In this document: positions 56,268 through 64,000 of the stretch, piece after piece
How positions within the stretch are numbered: the first letter of the stretch is position 1
Layout: each line of letters starts with the position of its first letter
Assembly: GCF_012044895.1 (NCBI RefSeq)
Contig: NZ_CP050695.1
Coordinates: 836,501-900,500, forward strand
DNA: 64,000 bases
Direction of reading: 5' to 3'
Source of the DNA: Aquisalimonas sp. 2447
GTDB lineage: Bacteria > Pseudomonadota > Gammaproteobacteria > Nitrococcales > Aquisalimonadaceae
Notes under the pieces: generated by a model
Database searches by the model: none
Told to the model about the DNA's origin: nothing
The model's input: only the letters and a program-made list of their open reading frames with translations
Translations under genes and position numbers: made by a program

Positions 56268-56475
56268 CAAAAAAAACCCCCTCGGGCGAGGGGGCATAAA
56301 GGGCGACTTGGGAGTCGCCTGGAGGAGAAACAGACCGGTCATAAGAACCGGCGAATCCATGAGAGGTCAGCTACAGCATCTCGTTGAGGTGCTGCCACCC
56401 ACTCCCAAGCAGAGCAGACAATGGCGACAGCATGGGAGGCTTAGGCTCTCCAGCTTGCTCATGTCTCAACCCTGT
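56268..56475 (-). ncRNA. Small transcription unit: candidate sRNA or Cys-rich peptide gene
   Basis: A sigma-70-like promoter (56482-56510, minus strand) and a strong terminator (56277-56294 with eight U) delimit about 207 bases. The RNA could form several hairpins, including CCGGTTCTTATGACCGG and GGCGACTCCCAAGTCGCC, and exposes the anti-Shine-Dalgarno-like TTTCTCCTCCAGG. It also contains an ORF (ATG 56462 to stop 56367) for 31 residues with six cysteines (MSKLESLSLPCCRHC, then GVGG and a terminal RCCS). Known sRNA families were not recognised. Whether RNA or peptide is functional is open. Confidence 0.55.
56277..56294 (-). terminator. Rho-independent terminator (minus strand)
   Basis: CCCCCTC and GAGGGGG form a GC stem with a GGGC loop. 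On the minus strand it is followed by eight T (56269-56276 on the plus strand are A). Its only plausible customer is the minus-strand unit starting near 56475. Confidence 0.85.
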
Positions 56476-56510
56476 ACAATTATTGTACACCCGCACATCC
56501 TTTCCGTCAA
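56473..56510 (-). promoter_or_regulatory. Sigma-70 promoter with overlapping palindrome
   Basis: On the minus strand TTGACG (plus-strand 56505-56510) is followed after 17 bases by TACAAT (56482-56487). The perfect inverted repeat TGTACAATTATTGTACA (56473-56489) covers the -10 box and the start, so a repressor is likely. No ligand can be named. Confidence 0.7.
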
Positions 56511-56900
56511 TCCATTGCTTTAAGCTCCCTTCGCTAGCCGATCACTGGCCATAGGCTCAAGCACAGATTTGCTGCCAGCGCAGCAGATGGAAGATGACTC
56601 ACTTGGCCTCCCTGAGTCACAGACCACTTTATGCTCCCCTGTCCACCCATGGCCTAAATGCTGTCAACACGCCCGGATGAATGAGCTTGTGATCTGAATG
56701 GCCCTCTCAGTCACTGAAGATGGGCTACTCGGGAGGGCATCTGACCTTGTGAGGGCGGTCCGCGTCCGCCGAAGACCGCGCACAAACGGTCCGCAGGGCA
56801 GGCGTTCCCATACTCGGGGTGGGTGTACAAAACGTGTAAAAGAATGGTATAAAGATAGCGAATCGCCAATACTTATTCGGCGGTGCCAAGCGAAGGTAAA

Positions 56901-57099
56901 CCACAGCGGGAGAGATCGGTGCGTGCGACGCTGCACCGGCGCCGAAGGAGCAACGACCCCGGAAACTCTCAGGCTACCGGACCGCTGTGGTGTTGATGAT
57001 TCCGTAGAGTGGCCGGCGAAAGCGTCCGCTGGCCCACCGAAGGAGCAAGCGGCCTCGTCATTGCGATCGCCCGTGAATCTCTCAGGTCCCATGACGGAA
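56901..57099 (+). ncRNA. Tandem glycine riboswitch
   Basis: Two glycine aptamers are visible. The first has P1 arms CCACAGCGG (56901-56909) and CCGCTGTGG (56982-56990), GGGAGAG at its start and GCCGAAGGAGCAA then AAACTCTCAGG as conserved blocks. The second has arms TTCCGT (57000-57005) and ACGGAA (57094-57099), with CACCGAAGGAGCAAG and AATCTCTCAGG. A nine-base linker joins them. The RNA binds glycine cooperatively and controls the gene 57 bases downstream. A possible -10 box TATAAA is at 56848. Confidence 0.93.
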
Positions 57100-57156
57100 G
57101 GGGTGCTCGCGACCGCGTGGTGGCGAGGTCAACCCGACGCGTCTGGAGACAGAGCG

Positions 57157-58398
57157 ATGCAGCGTGTTGCCATCATCGGCGGAGGGATCACGGGGGTCAC
57201 CACGGCTTACTCTCTGCTCAAGCGTGGTTTCGACGTCACACTCTATGAGCGCAACCGGTACACGGCGATGGAGACCTCCTACGCGAATGGGGGCCAACTC
57301 TCGGCGTCTAACGCGGAGGTTTGGAATCACTGGCCCACGGTGTTCAAGGGGCTGCGCTGGATGCTTCGTGCGGACGCCCCCTTGTTGGTCAACCCGAAGC
57401 CCTCCTGGCACAAGTTGAGCTGGTTCGCCGAGTTCATGGCAGCCATCCCTCGTTACGCCCATAACACCTCGGAGACGGCGCGGCTCGCGATCGCGGCGCG
57501 TGATCACCTGTTCCAGTGGGCCGCAGACGAGGGAATCGAGTTTGATCTGCAGCGCCGCGGTATTCTCCATATCTACCGCACCAGGCAGGGGTTCGCCCAT
57601 GCGCAACGCGTCTCCGCGCTGCTGGCCAAAGGCGGGTTGGAGCGTCGGCCCGTCACGCCAGAGGAGATGCGCACCCTTGAGCCGAACCTCGCTGGCGAGT
57701 ATCACGGCGGTTTTTTCACGGAAACCGATGCCACCGGTGATATTCACAAGTTTACGCAAGGCCTTGCCTCCGCCATTCAACGGCGCGGTGCCACCATCCG
57801 CTACGGGGTCGAAGTGCATGATGTCGGAGCGAGCGCCAACAGCGCCTGGGTACGTCATGGGCAGGGCCGAGATGAATACGATGCACTCGTGGTCTGTGCC
57901 GGTGTCGGGAGTCGCAGTTTGGGAGCCAAGCTCGGAGATAGGGTCAACGTCTATCCTGTCAAGGGCTATTCGATTACCGTGCACCTGGACGATCCCGCCT
58001 CCCAGCAGGCGGCCCCATGGGTGAGTCTGCTCGACGATGAGGCCAAGCTGGTGACGAGTCGGCTGGGAGCAGACCGGTTCCGGGTCGCCGGGACGGCGGA
58101 GTTCAACGGTTTCAATCGCGATATCCGTCACGACCGCATTCGTCCGTTGATCCGTTGGGTCGAGCAGTGCTTCCCCGGAGTGGATACCCGCAGGGTCGTT
58201 CATTGGGCAGGCTTGCGCCCGATGCTCCCGGACATGATGCCGCGCATTGGCAGGGGCACGCAGCCAACCGTGTTCTACAACACGGGCCATGGCCACCTTG
58301 GCTGGACGCTGTCTGCCGTGACTGCCGAACTGGTCGCGGATGCTGTCATGACAACAGGTTCGGCTCAGTCGAACCTGAATCTTGTCTCCTATGGCTGA
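57157..58398 (+). CDS. DadA-like FAD oxidoreductase under glycine riboswitch control
   Basis: The 413-residue protein has the FAD motif VAIIGGGITGVTTAYSL at residues 4-20, the ERN-type glutamate, ETSYANGGQLSASNAE, and the C-terminal HWAGLRPMLPDMMPRIG and NTGHGHLGWTLS, as in DadA D-amino acid dehydrogenases. These enzymes oxidise D-amino acids to keto acids and pass electrons to quinones. The glycine riboswitch suggests that glycine (or a D-amino acid formed with it) is the substrate or signal. ATG at 57157 has a GGAG site. Confidence 0.88.
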   Translation: MQRVAIIGGGITGVTTAYSLLKRGFDVTLYERNRYTAMETSYANGGQLSASNAEVWNHWPTVFKGLRWMLRADAPLLVNPKPSWHKLSWFAEFMAAIPRYAHNTSETARLAIAARDHLFQWAADEGIEFDLQRRGILHIYRTRQGFAHAQRVSALLAKGGLERRPVTPEEMRTLEPNLAGEYHGGFFTETDATGDIHKFTQGLASAIQRRGATIRYGVEVHDVGASANSAWVRHGQGRDEYDALVVCAGVGSRSLGAKLGDRVNVYPVKGYSITVHLDDPASQQAAPWVSLLDDEAKLVTSRLGADRFRVAGTAEFNGFNRDIRHDRIRPLIRWVEQCFPGVDTRRVVHWAGLRPMLPDMMPRIGRGTQPTVFYNTGHGHLGWTLSAVTAELVADAVMTTGSAQSNLNLVSYG

Positions 58399-58864
58399 CA
58401 TGTCGGCGAGCCTATGGTCGATCTTGCCTTCTGCCGGAGGCGTTCTGCTCTCCGGGGGTGCGAAAGCCGCCTTAGTAATGTATGAGCGCTCGGTCGAGAG
58501 CGCCGAGGCTGCGCTGGTCGATCATTGGTTCAAGAGCCTTCCTTCGGAAGGTACGCAGCCAGTTCCAACTTCGCTAGTAACGTGGTGTTTTGGGGCAAAA
58601 GGGCGATGTCGAAAACTCTAACCCGTGACAGAAGACGGCCACCCCAACTTGATCCTCATTGGCACAGAGGTAGAAAACCTCCGTGAGCGTCTCATCGAAA
58701 CAGAAAGTTGATTGACAAGCTGCCGGCCTGAGGTCAAAGAGACGGCAGCGCGAGAGGTCTGTGCTGTTGGCGTTACGCTAGCGATCGGGTCTACAGCTTT
58801 TAATTTCAGCAGCCTTTTAGAACAAGGTACCTCATACACTCAACTCTCACGATCAGGAGCAAAC
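58399..58864. other. Intergenic region without a clear gene
   Basis: A 79-codon frame (58382-58621) and short fragments occur but no family is recognisable and no ribosome sites support them. The A/T-rich end before 58865 carries the ribosome site of the DUF1289 gene. Confidence 0.5.
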
Positions 58865-59053
58865 GTGGCAGAAAGTCCCTGCGTCAAGGTGTGCAAGATC
58901 GAAAACGGCGCGTGTGTCGGCTGCGGCCGCACGCTCGAGGAAATCGCGCAGTGGTCCAAAATGAGTAACGCAGAGCGTCAGCGAGTTCTGGACAGGCTCG
59001 CCGCGGCGAGTGCCGTTTCAGCCGCAGCAAAGCCGGTTTCACTTGACATCTGA
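58865..59053 (+). CDS. DUF1289 protein
   Basis: The 62-residue protein has the DUF1289 pattern: SPCVKVCKIENGACVGCGRT, split at its Cys residues, and EEIAQWSKMSNAERQRVLDRL. The four Cys may bind metal. GTG at 58865 is preceded by AGGAG. The role of the family is unknown. The gene is followed by an IS1182 insertion. Confidence 0.83.
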   Translation: MAESPCVKVCKIENGACVGCGRTLEEIAQWSKMSNAERQRVLDRLAAASAVSAAAKPVSLDI

Positions 59054-59247
59054 CGCCGGAATCAGGCCGCTGTGGCCACCCTCGAGGGCTAGCAGCGACC
59101 CGAAGCCGCCAGTCACTCAGTCTCTGCGACAGTCCGCTTTCAGAAGCTGTCGACCGCATCCGATGGAATCCACGGTTTAGCAGACTCGCTCGTAGCGGCG
59201 GGATAGAGCCCCGATTTCTCCTCCACCAGCCCAGGAGGGTGCCCTAG

Positions 59248-60823
59248 CAGCCTGTCGGATTTGAACTCGCTTGAGCGGCGCAGAGTCGTTTGCGGGGCGT
59301 GAGACGATCGGCCTTCCGGTCGATGGCTTTCACGTCCTCAACTCTGCTGTGCCGGCGCCCGAGAGGCGCATCTCGTCGGTCTTTGGGACTGCTGCCCCTC
59401 ATGCCGCCATCAGGCGGTGCATCCGCTTGATGTTCCAGGCCATGGTCACCAGGCGCCACTCACCACGGGCTTGATCGAGCCCGCGCATGGATAACTGCCG
59501 AAAGCCCATCACCTGCTTGATGATGCCGAACACTGGCTCAACCGTGTGTTTGCGAAGCGCGTACAGCCTACGCCCGGCCTGGGTGGCGAGGCGATGGGCC
59601 ATGATCGCAACCGGATCATCGGTGTCCGGTGTCGACGGGTCGGCGGCGAAGCGCTCGAACACCGGCCGGTGGTGCGCGTCACGTTTGATGGCCACCAGCG
59701 GCTCGATCCCGTGGGAGTGGCACTGGTGGACGTTCGCGGCACTGTAGTAGCCGGTGTCGCCAAGCAGGTGGCGCGGTGTCCCCAACCCCGGCGGCAAGGC
59801 CGCCAGCCCAGTGAGCAGCGGCGCGAGCTGCTGTTTGTCATTGGCCGCCTGGGTGACATGCACATAGGTGACCAGCACGGTGTCGGTATCAACCGCCGCC
59901 TGTGCGTTATAACACTGATCGAAGCCCTTGCCAGTTACCGGCATGATGCGCGATTGCTCATCGGTGAGGTTGACCTGGTCACTGCCCCGCGGGCCAGTCT
60001 CCGGGGGCTTGGGCTCGCGCCCCCGCGGCGGTGTCCCGGCCTGACGCTGCGCCTCGCGCTCGGCCTGCTTCGTCTCATAGGCCTGTTGCTCGGCGTCATC
60101 GCGCTCCTGGGCCCGCGCCTCGATCGTCGCCTTGGCCTCGGCGATGGCGGCCAGGCGCTGCTCACGCCGGGCGATCTCCTCGGGGATGTCCATACCATCA
60201 CCCGCCTCATCGCGGTCGGCGGCCTCGGCACGTTCGGTCAGCGCTTTGACTTCGGCCTTGAGTTGCTCCTCCACCCGCGAAGCATGGCCATACGACAGCG
60301 CCTTGTGCTTGCTGGCGTTGGCCTTGACCTTGGTTCCGTCCAGGGCAATGGTGCCGAGCTTGAGCAGCTTCATCTCCCGTGCGAGCACCAGCACCTGCGT
60401 GAACAACCCCTCCAGCTCCGGGAGAAAGCGCCGGCGGAACGTCGCCAGCGTGTCATGATCCGGGTGGGTATTGGCCGCCAGATACCGGAAGGCCACCGAG
60501 TCGTAGGTCGCACGCTCGATCTTGCGGCTGGAGAACACGCCCGTGGCATACCCATAGACCAGCAGGCTCAGCAGCACCGAGGGGTGGTGCGCCTTGCGCC
60601 CACGGCCGGCGTACTGGCGCGTGAGCTCCGAGAGATCGAGCTGCTCGACCACATCGACCACAAACCGCGCCAGATGGTCCTCTGGCAACCAGTCATCCAC
60701 CGACGGCGGCAGCAAGTAATCGGTCTGGCGGTCGACCGGGATGAAACGGTTCATGGCAACTTCCCCGTAGCACTGGCAGACCACACAATTATCCCATGGC
60801 GCGGTCGGAAATCCGACAGACTG
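59248..60823 (-). mobile_element. IS1182-family insertion sequence with CTAG target duplication
   Basis: Ends CAGCCTGTCGGATTT (59248) and, inverted, CAGTCTGTCGGATTT (to 60823) match at 14 of 15 positions. CTAG lies outside both ends (59244-59247 and 60824-60827). It contains one intact transposase gene. A solo end of the same family lies at 37172-37222. Confidence 0.85.
59399..60754 (-). CDS. IS1182-family transposase
   Basis: The 451-residue protein starts RFIPVDRQTDYLLPPSVDDW. The DUF772-type and DDE regions follow (HPSVLLSLLVYGYATGVFSS, GTIALDGTKVKANASKHK, LLGDTGYYSAANV, KHTVEPVFGIIKQVMGFRQ). A central charged helical insert (about 160-240) is typical of this family. The frame is intact; the element is possibly active. 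Confidence 0.92.
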   Translation of the reverse strand: MNRFIPVDRQTDYLLPPSVDDWLPEDHLARFVVDVVEQLDLSELTRQYAGRGRKAHHPSVLLSLLVYGYATGVFSSRKIERATYDSVAFRYLAANTHPDHDTLATFRRRFLPELEGLFTQVLVLAREMKLLKLGTIALDGTKVKANASKHKALSYGHASRVEEQLKAEVKALTERAEAADRDEAGDGMDIPEEIARREQRLAAIAEAKATIEARAQERDDAEQQAYETKQAEREAQRQAGTPPRGREPKPPETGPRGSDQVNLTDEQSRIMPVTGKGFDQCYNAQAAVDTDTVLVTYVHVTQAANDKQQLAPLLTGLAALPPGLGTPRHLLGDTGYYSAANVHQCHSHGIEPLVAIKRDAHHRPVFERFAADPSTPDTDDPVAIMAHRLATQAGRRLYALRKHTVEPVFGIIKQVMGFRQLSMRGLDQARGEWRLVTMAWNIKRMHRLMAA

Positions 60824-60975
60824 CTAGCGATATGTTGTAACGTTTGGCGCAAAGTGTCAACGGCCAAGTAAATTGACCCCCTGCTGGCCAACAGTTTTGA
60901 CCCACCTTCGGGTGGCCGTTGGGCCACAGACATGCGTAGCGTCCCGGCCTCGACTGAGGCGGCAGGGGCGCGGCA

Positions 60976-62513
60976 GTGAAGAGGTGGGTTGTGATACACA
61001 AGATCAAGGGGCTCTACGACGACGGCCGCGGGCTGTCCATCCGGGCGATCAGCCAGGAGCTGGGCATGTCGCGGAACACGGTGCGCAAGTACCTGCGCAT
61101 GGACGAACAGACGGTGTGCGCGCTGCAGTCGGATCGCTCGCGCACCAAGCGGCTGGATCTCCAGCGCGACTACATCGCCTATCTGCTGGATCGCTATCCG
61201 CGGCTCACGGCGGTGAAGATCGCCCGCAAGCTGCGGGAGAAGCTCGGTGACCTGGACGTCTCCGAGCGCAGTCTGCGCCGGTATGTCCAGCAGATGAAGC
61301 GCACGGTGGCCACGGCGCAGCAGCGCTACTATGAGCCGGTTTTGGATCTGGTGCCGGGCGTGCAGTGCCAGGTCGACCCCGGCGAGCTGCGCGGGTGGTC
61401 ATCGGCGGCGAGGGGCGCACGGTCTACTTCGTGGTCTTCGTGCTCGCCTATTCACGGCTGATGCACGTGGGGGTGTCGCTGCGACCCATCGACACGACGA
61501 CGTTCATGCACATGCACGACGAGGCCTTCCGCGCCTTCGGCGGTGTGCCCGAGGAGTGCGTGTACGACCAGACGAAGATGGTGGTCATCAGCGAGCAGTT
61601 CCGGGAGCTCACCCTCAACGAGCGCTTCCATACCTACGCCACCGCCGCCGGTGTGCGCATCCACGCCTGCGAGGGCTATGACCCGGAGAGCAAGGGTAAG
61701 GTCGAGGCGGGGGTGAAATACGTTAAGGGCGACGGGCTCTACGGCGAGACCTTTGCCGATGAGCAGGCACTGCGCGGCCACCTGCAACACTGGCTCGACA
61801 CGGTGGCCAACGAGCGCTGCCACGGCACCACCGGTCGGGCGCCACGGGAGCTGTTCGAGGCCGAGGAGCGGGCCCATCTGCGTGCCTATCTCACGCCCCG
61901 GTGTCTCACCGCCGTCGACCCGGCGGCCACGGTCCGCAAGGTCGACAAGACGGGGCTGATCGCCTGGCGGGCGAACAAGTACTCCGTGCCCATGCGCTAC
62001 CAGCAGGGCCGCGTCGGGGTCGTTGATGACGGCAGCACGCTGCACGTCATGGATCTGGAGACCGGCGAAGTGGTCGCCACCCATGGACTGTGCGCCGGCA
62101 AGGGCGAGACGGTGCGCAACACCCACCACTACCGCGACCACGCGCAGCGCGTGGCGGATCTGGAGGCGAGCATCCAGACCCGTCTGGGCAGCGCCCTGGG
62201 GGAGCAACTCTGTGGCCAGCTCAAGGCCACCGACCCGCGGATCTACAAGGACCAACTGCGTGGCGTCCGGGAGCTGCTGCGCCGCTATCCGCAGGCCGAC
62301 GCCGGGCTACTCGCGGAACTCGCCGACCGCCCCGGCACCAGCGCCAGCACCGTCAAGCACTACCTCGAGGCCAGCGAGCGCGCCGATGCCCGCGGACGGG
62401 ACGATACCGCCGGGACCGCAGCCGCCTCGCGGCTGCCCGACACGGGGCTGGAGGCGTACGCCCGCCTTGGCCGCCCCAGCGGCCACCAGGAGGTGACCCA
62501 TGAGCCGGCTTGA
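60976..62513 (+). pseudogene. istA: istA transposase with a frameshift
   Basis: The first frame (60976-61461) holds the helix-turn-helix (RGLSIRAISQELGMSRNTVRK) and ends its homology at QVDPGELRG. The rest (VVIGGEGRTVYFVVFVLAYS, GYDPESKGKVEAGVKYVKG) continues in another frame to 62513. One base is missing near 61395-61398. The catalytic residues are therefore split across two frames. Assembly error or true mutation cannot be told apart. Confidence 0.83.
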
Positions 62514-63240
62514 GGACACCGCAGGGCGCTACCGTAGCCTGCGCTGCAGTGCCGTGGCCACGGAGCTGCCGGATCTGCTCGCCCGGGCCGAGGACAACGC
62601 GCTGTCGTATCTCGCCTTCGCTGATCTGCTCGCTGAGCGCGAGCAGCACGCCCGCGAGGCCAAACGCCTGCAGGCCAACCAGCGCAAGGCACGGCTGCCT
62701 GGCGACAAACGTCTGGAGGCGTTCGACTACCGCCACCAGACCACGATCACCAAGCGCCAGGTCAACGCCTTGCTCGACTTCGGCTTCGTGGATAACCGCG
62801 AGAACCTGGTGTTCATCGGCCCGCCCGGGGTGGGCAAGACCCACCTGGCCATCGGCATCGCCCGGAAGGCCCTGGAGGCCGGTTACAAGGTGGCGTTCCG
62901 CAACGCCCTAGCCCTGGTCGAAGAACTCGAACTCGCCGAGATGAAAGGCGAGCTGAAGAAGAAGATCAGCCACCTGGCACGCTTCGATGTACTCATCATC
63001 GATGAGCTCGGCTACCTGCCCATGAGCCGCCAGGCACGCTACAACCTCTTCCAGCTCATCCACAGCCTCTACGAGTATCGCTCGGTGATCCTGACCACCA
63101 ACAAGGACTTCACCGACTGGGGCGAGTTCTTCCACAACGACAACGTCGCGGTGCCGATCATCGACCGCGTCATCCACCACTCACACATCTTCATGCTGGG
63201 AGGCGAGAGCTACCGACTCAAACAGAAAACCGCCGGCTAG
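62500..63240 (+). CDS. istB: IstB ATP-binding helper protein of IS21
   Basis: The 246-residue AAA+ ATPase has Walker A GPPGVGKTHLA and Walker B VLIIDELGYLP. IstB activates the IstA transposase and helps choose the target. It overlaps istA by 14 bases. It is intact, so it could help another IS21 in trans. Confidence 0.93.
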   Translation: MSRLEDTAGRYRSLRCSAVATELPDLLARAEDNALSYLAFADLLAEREQHAREAKRLQANQRKARLPGDKRLEAFDYRHQTTITKRQVNALLDFGFVDNRENLVFIGPPGVGKTHLAIGIARKALEAGYKVAFRNALALVEELELAEMKGELKKKISHLARFDVLIIDELGYLPMSRQARYNLFQLIHSLYEYRSVILTTNKDFTDWGEFFHNDNVAVPIIDRVIHHSHIFMLGGESYRLKQKTAG

Positions 63241-63435
63241 TCACCGGCACCCGGGTCAAAGTTGTTGGCCACGAACGGGTCAAAATAAATGGCCATTGAC
63301 ACGCAAAGGAAGCGCTGAATCTCATGGCTTCTCAGCGCTCAAATCGTGTCGCCGAAAGCGGATCTCGGTCGCAGCAGAACCGATCTCGGCTTGATTGTGC
63401 TTGTCGGGGCGGCTTTGCCGCCCTCATTTCCGCCC

Positions 63436-64000
63436 TCAGAACGGACTTCTCCCCTGGAGGGCTGGCACTCGTCGCTGCGCAAGCACCAGGTTCTTCAGCC
63501 CGAACAGCGCGTAGAGCTGCGCTTCGTTCTTGGCAATGCCGCGGTAGCGCACCTTGCGATGGCCGAAGAGGTTCTTGACCACATGGAAGGCATGCTCGCC
63601 ACCCGCCCGCACTTTCGCCTTCGCCGTCTCAGTGGCTTCACGCATCCGATCCAGACTGCTTTTCGTGAGCGCCCGGCGCTGGCCCCGATTCATGGCAACG
63701 TGCCAGTCCACGTTAGTGCCAACCGTCTCGGCGGGCTTGTCCGCGCCCTGCTAACCCGAGTCGCCAAAGGCGTCTTCTTCGGCACCGTGGATCAGGTGAT
63801 GCGCCTGGGTGACGTCGGCCACGTTGGCCGCCGTGCCCTTCAACGAGTGAACGAACCCTTGTGGGCATCGCGGCCCACATGCGTCTTCAAGCCGAAGTAA
63901 TATTGATTCTCTTTTTTCGTCTGGTGCATCTCTGGCTCGCGGGCGTTGCCGTCCCGGTTCTTCGTCGACGGCGGCGCAGCAATCAGCGTGGCATCTACGA
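63436..64000 (-). pseudogene. IS5-type transposase with a frameshift and an internal stop (right edge)
   Basis: The minus strand encodes fragments of an IS5 transposase: [20 protein letters not shown], then [31 protein letters not shown] followed by TAG, and NVDWHVAMNRGQRRALTKS. The blocks lie in two frames with a stop where a Tyr is expected. The N-terminus lies beyond the window. The C-terminal ORF ends at 63436. Confidence 0.8.

Larger units (their letters stand above)
60855..63301 (+). mobile_element. IS21-family insertion sequence with 7-bp target duplication
   Basis: The ends begin TGTCAACGGCCAAGTAAATT at 60855 and, inverted, TGTCAATGGCCATTTATTTT ending at 63301. Multiple internal TTGACC-type repeats are present at both ends, as usual in IS21. 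CGCAAAG (60848-60854 and 63302-63308) is duplicated outside both ends. It carries istA (frameshifted) and istB. Confidence 0.9.

Noticed and set aside
56473-56489. LexA box for the palindrome TGTACAATTATTGTACA
   Set aside because: The gammaproteobacterial LexA box is CTGT-N8-ACAG with even centre; this palindrome has odd spacing and a different outer base.

Overview
The window looks like a mosaic accessory region of a halophilic or salt-adapted gammaproteobacterium (Ectothiorhodospiraceae-like, by inference). The basis is the codon use and GC-rich coding in most genes, a glycine-betaine type uptake pair, a mechanosensitive channel, a CioAB-type bd oxidase, and a conjugation module of the SXT/TOL/PFGI kind. 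No rRNA, tRNA or CRISPR array was seen.

Layout. (1) 1-5018: an AT-richer metabolic cluster on the minus strand. It encodes a cobalt-type nitrile hydratase / thiocyanate hydrolase in three small subunits (the beta chain is split in two), a HupE/UreJ-like permease, a Tat-type NrtA/SsuA-like binding protein, an ABC ATPase cut by the left edge, and a GntR/FCD regulator. A TGTATACA-centred palindrome lies upstream of both the ATPase gene and the binding-protein/hydratase operon. (2) 6012-17170: twelve or so tightly overlapping genes of an integrative conjugative element type IV secretion module, from RAQPRD protein to the TraC-like ATPase, the TraD-like coupling protein and TIGR03747-like protein. 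Relaxase, integrase and the TraG/N/U/W part are absent, so it is a fragment. (3) 17211-20383: an IS5-family element with 6-bp target duplication and, directly next to it, an IS1380-family transposase gene. (4) 20384-30831: an envelope/osmoadaptation block on the minus strand: a tandem OpuAC-type lipoprotein with a BCCT transporter, a YbaY/NlpE/HslJ-like lipoprotein, a large MscS channel, two outer-membrane barrels and an AttH/CrtC lipocalin-like protein. (5) 31078-36761: AraC regulator, RND efflux pair and an overlapping two-TM potassium channel.

(6) 36762-44400: small mobile debris and cargo: a decayed PIN-toxin copy, a solo IS end, three copies of a 23-bp repeat that resemble solo IS ends, DUF302, YceI, an NreB-like MFS exporter, a short tyrosine recombinase and an intact HTH/PIN toxin-antitoxin pair. 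(7) 44439-51583: a minus-strand run: an uncharacterised paralogue pair, an isolated nuoB-nuoI pair, acnA, a Bfd-like ferredoxin, a zinc-less DksA homologue and selO. (8) 51668-59053: a MarR regulator with a Cys-rich tail, a broken amine oxidase, an FNR/Anr-type promoter with cioAB, a promoter-to-terminator minus-strand transcription unit that may be a small RNA or a 31-residue Cys-rich peptide, and a tandem glycine riboswitch in front of a DadA-like oxidoreductase. (9) 59248-64000: an IS1182-family element with CTAG duplication, an IS21 element with 7-bp duplication and a frameshifted istA, and a decayed IS5 transposase running off the right edge.

The strongest candidates for unusual biology are the split hydratase with its own transporter and GntR operator pair, the glycine riboswitch controlling a D-amino-acid dehydrogenase-like gene, the small minus-strand unit between cioAB and that riboswitch, the binding-lipoprotein/BCCT pair, and the isolated nuoB-nuoI pair within an iron-related gene run.
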